Assembly (NCBI RefSeq): GCF_001274785.1
Contig: NZ_LHPI01000008.1
Coordinates: 186,001-250,000 of the forward strand
DNA from: Vibrio hepatarius
GTDB taxonomy: Bacteria > Pseudomonadota > Gammaproteobacteria > Enterobacterales > Vibrionaceae
Direction of reading: 5' to 3'
Length of the DNA stretch: 64,000 bases
Shown here: positions 62,888 through 64,000 of the stretch, piece after piece
Numbering within the stretch: the stretch's first letter is position 1
Layout of the letters: each line of letters opens with the position of its first letter
Position numbers and translations under genes: made by a program
The notes under the pieces: generated by a model
Seen by the model: only the letters and a program-made list of their open reading frames with translations
Told to the model about the DNA's origin: nothing
Databases searched by the model: none

Positions 62888-64000
62888 CTAAAAAATAAAG
62901 TTCATATTTAGGGTATAAACTTGGACATCACGCCCTTTATCTATCCCTTCTGTCGACATCGCCCACAACCCGTAACCGTATGGCTCAATATCGATATGAT
63001 CGACTTGTGCTTTTAGCGCTAAGTTGGGTAGCAGATCCCAGCGAACCCCCAGCGAGTAGGTTTGTTGTTCGATCCGAACCGAGTTAATCCCGAATAACGC
63101 ACCAGCCTGTAGGGGACCTAATGCAGGATTCAAAGCACTCCAATCGCTACTGGACTCGTATCTGTCATTAGATTGTCTAACTCGTCCGTAGATCGCGTAA
63201 GGCGTCACCGAACCAAATGTTCTACCCAAGAGCGCATAGCCACCTTCACCTTGTGGGATAGAATCTTTGTCCGCATAAACTTTAAATAACTCAGACTGGA
63301 AGCTCCAAACCCCGTCAAAGTAGGTCATAGCTGCCTGCAAGTAATTCACCCGCTCGTCTTTGACCATAAAATAGTCATAGACTTGTTGTGCGTCGTTACT
63401 GATCCCAGGAATACCTAAATCGGCCACTCCTTTCACTTGAGTCTGAACATTAGTGATGAAGTCACCGTGGTCAACGGTTAAGTTTCCTACTCGAGCATAT
63501 GATAGCTGCCACTGCCAAGCATCCTGGTCCAGCTCCAACGAAAGACTCAGAATGTTGTCGAGCTTGGTTTCGTACTCTTGGTCCGATGCCGCTAGTTCAC
63601 CGTCTTCTCTGTTTTGCCCATACTCAAGCGTCGCGCTCCAGTTGAAGTCTGGGTTATTAGAAATGTAACTGATACCAAGGCCGTCTAGGTTATTAAACGG
63701 AATACCGCCGTATAGCTCTAGAGGTGGGCGAACCCAGAGATGGGCATAATCGATCTGGCGGCTGTCTGCTGCGGCATAGGCACTGACGCCGATACGACCC
63801 GCACGAAAGCTCCAATATTCATTGGGTTCATAGCGGACGAAAGCTAATTCGGTCAACGCATCTAGATCGTGGGATACACTGTTGTCCAGTAACAGCTGAG
63901 CTGTCACCGACCATTGCCTGTTGAAAGCACCATCAAGCTGCAATCCCAGATTGGAATCGCTAGAAAACGTGCCGTTGTCGTCAATATCGACGGATTGGGT
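62888..64000 (-). CDS. outer-membrane beta-barrel (porin-like) protein, 5' end missing
   Basis: The frame stays open to the window edge; the codon translated as start at 63943 is a TTG within the gene, and residues TQSVDIDDNGTFSSDSNLG precede it. About 370 residues are visible with repeated aromatic-rich amphipathic strands (NEYWSFRAGRIGVSAYAAADS, DAWQWQLSYARVG, VWSFQSELFKVYAD, TPYAIYGRVRQSNDRYES) and end LNMNFIF, a C-terminal Phe typical of outer-membrane barrels. Family not recognised beyond porin-like. 8 bases separate its stop from the next gene's start, so it is first in the same unit as the periplasmic protein and the diguanylate cyclase. Confidence 0.8.
   Translation of the reverse strand, partial: TQSVDIDDNGTFSSDSNLGLQLDGAFNRQWSVTAQLLLDNSVSHDLDALTELAFVRYEPNEYWSFRAGRIGVSAYAAADSRQIDYAHLWVRPPLELYGGIPFNNLDGLGISYISNNPDFNWSATLEYGQNREDGELAASDQEYETKLDNILSLSLELDQDAWQWQLSYARVGNLTVDHGDFITNVQTQVKGVADLGIPGISNDAQQVYDYFMVKDERVNYLQAAMTYFDGVWSFQSELFKVYADKDSIPQGEGGYALLGRTFGSVTPYAIYGRVRQSNDRYESSSDWSALNPALGPLQAGALFGINSVRIEQQTYSLGVRWDLLPNLALKAQVDHIDIEPYGYGLWAMSTEGIDKGRDVQVYTLNMNFIF

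Overview
The window is an ordinary stretch of a Vibrionaceae chromosome (most likely Vibrio). The pointers are the gene set (ArcA, a VarS/BarA-type hybrid kinase, a detached gspAB pair, several c-di-GMP enzymes, a MATE pump), the moderate GC content, and gene orders known from gammaproteobacteria. It is dense with housekeeping genes. I see no phage, transposon, integron or CRISPR array. Two genes are cut by the window edges: gltB at the left (5' end missing) and an outer-membrane barrel gene at the right (minus strand, 5' end missing).

Left part (1-13.3 kb): gltBD (glutamate synthase) and a small lipoprotein on the plus strand face the large minus-strand operon secG - tRNA-Leu(GAG) - tRNA-fMet - rimP - nusA - infB - rbfA - truB. 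A strong promoter with a GC-rich discriminator precedes secG. The leader between the initiator tRNA and rimP is full of inverted repeats, two of them terminator-like.

13.4-20.6 kb: the oxygen-independent ubiquinone genes. ubiT and a YhbS-like acetyltransferase are on the minus strand, and ubiU-ubiV are on the plus strand with all eight iron-sulphur cysteines at the E. coli spacing. A PAS-GGDEF-EAL gene sits between the two halves. Next comes a marR-MATE pair carrying two copies of one operator-like palindrome.

20.6-27.8 kb: nlpI, pnp and rpsO (minus), then mtnN, a CbiB-like gene, btuF and a YicG/TRIC membrane protein (plus). In E. coli rpsO-pnp directly follows truB; here the secG-to-truB block has moved to the far side of the ubi genes.

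27.8-35.4 kb: the threonine operon thrLABC with its leader peptide and attenuator, then a small secreted barrel-like protein, an RraA-family protein, a DUF3293 protein, and arcA with a perfect FNR box and a long leader.

35.4-50.5 kb: hldE, glnE, a methyl-accepting chemotaxis protein, a potassium channel, a CYTH-CHAD triphosphatase (ygiF), a PhoU-like/Pit phosphate transport pair, ygiM, gspBA and cca.

50.5-64 kb: eno, pyrG, mazG, relA, rlmD (minus) and barA/varS (plus), an order shared with E. coli. The window ends in a three-gene minus-strand unit: outer-membrane barrel, tiny periplasmic binding-type protein, and a YfiN-like periplasm-sensing diguanylate cyclase. This unit, the GGDEF-EAL gene inside the ubi cluster, and several unexplained palindromes (upstream of pnp, around the pyrG promoter, upstream of thrL) are the most interesting items.
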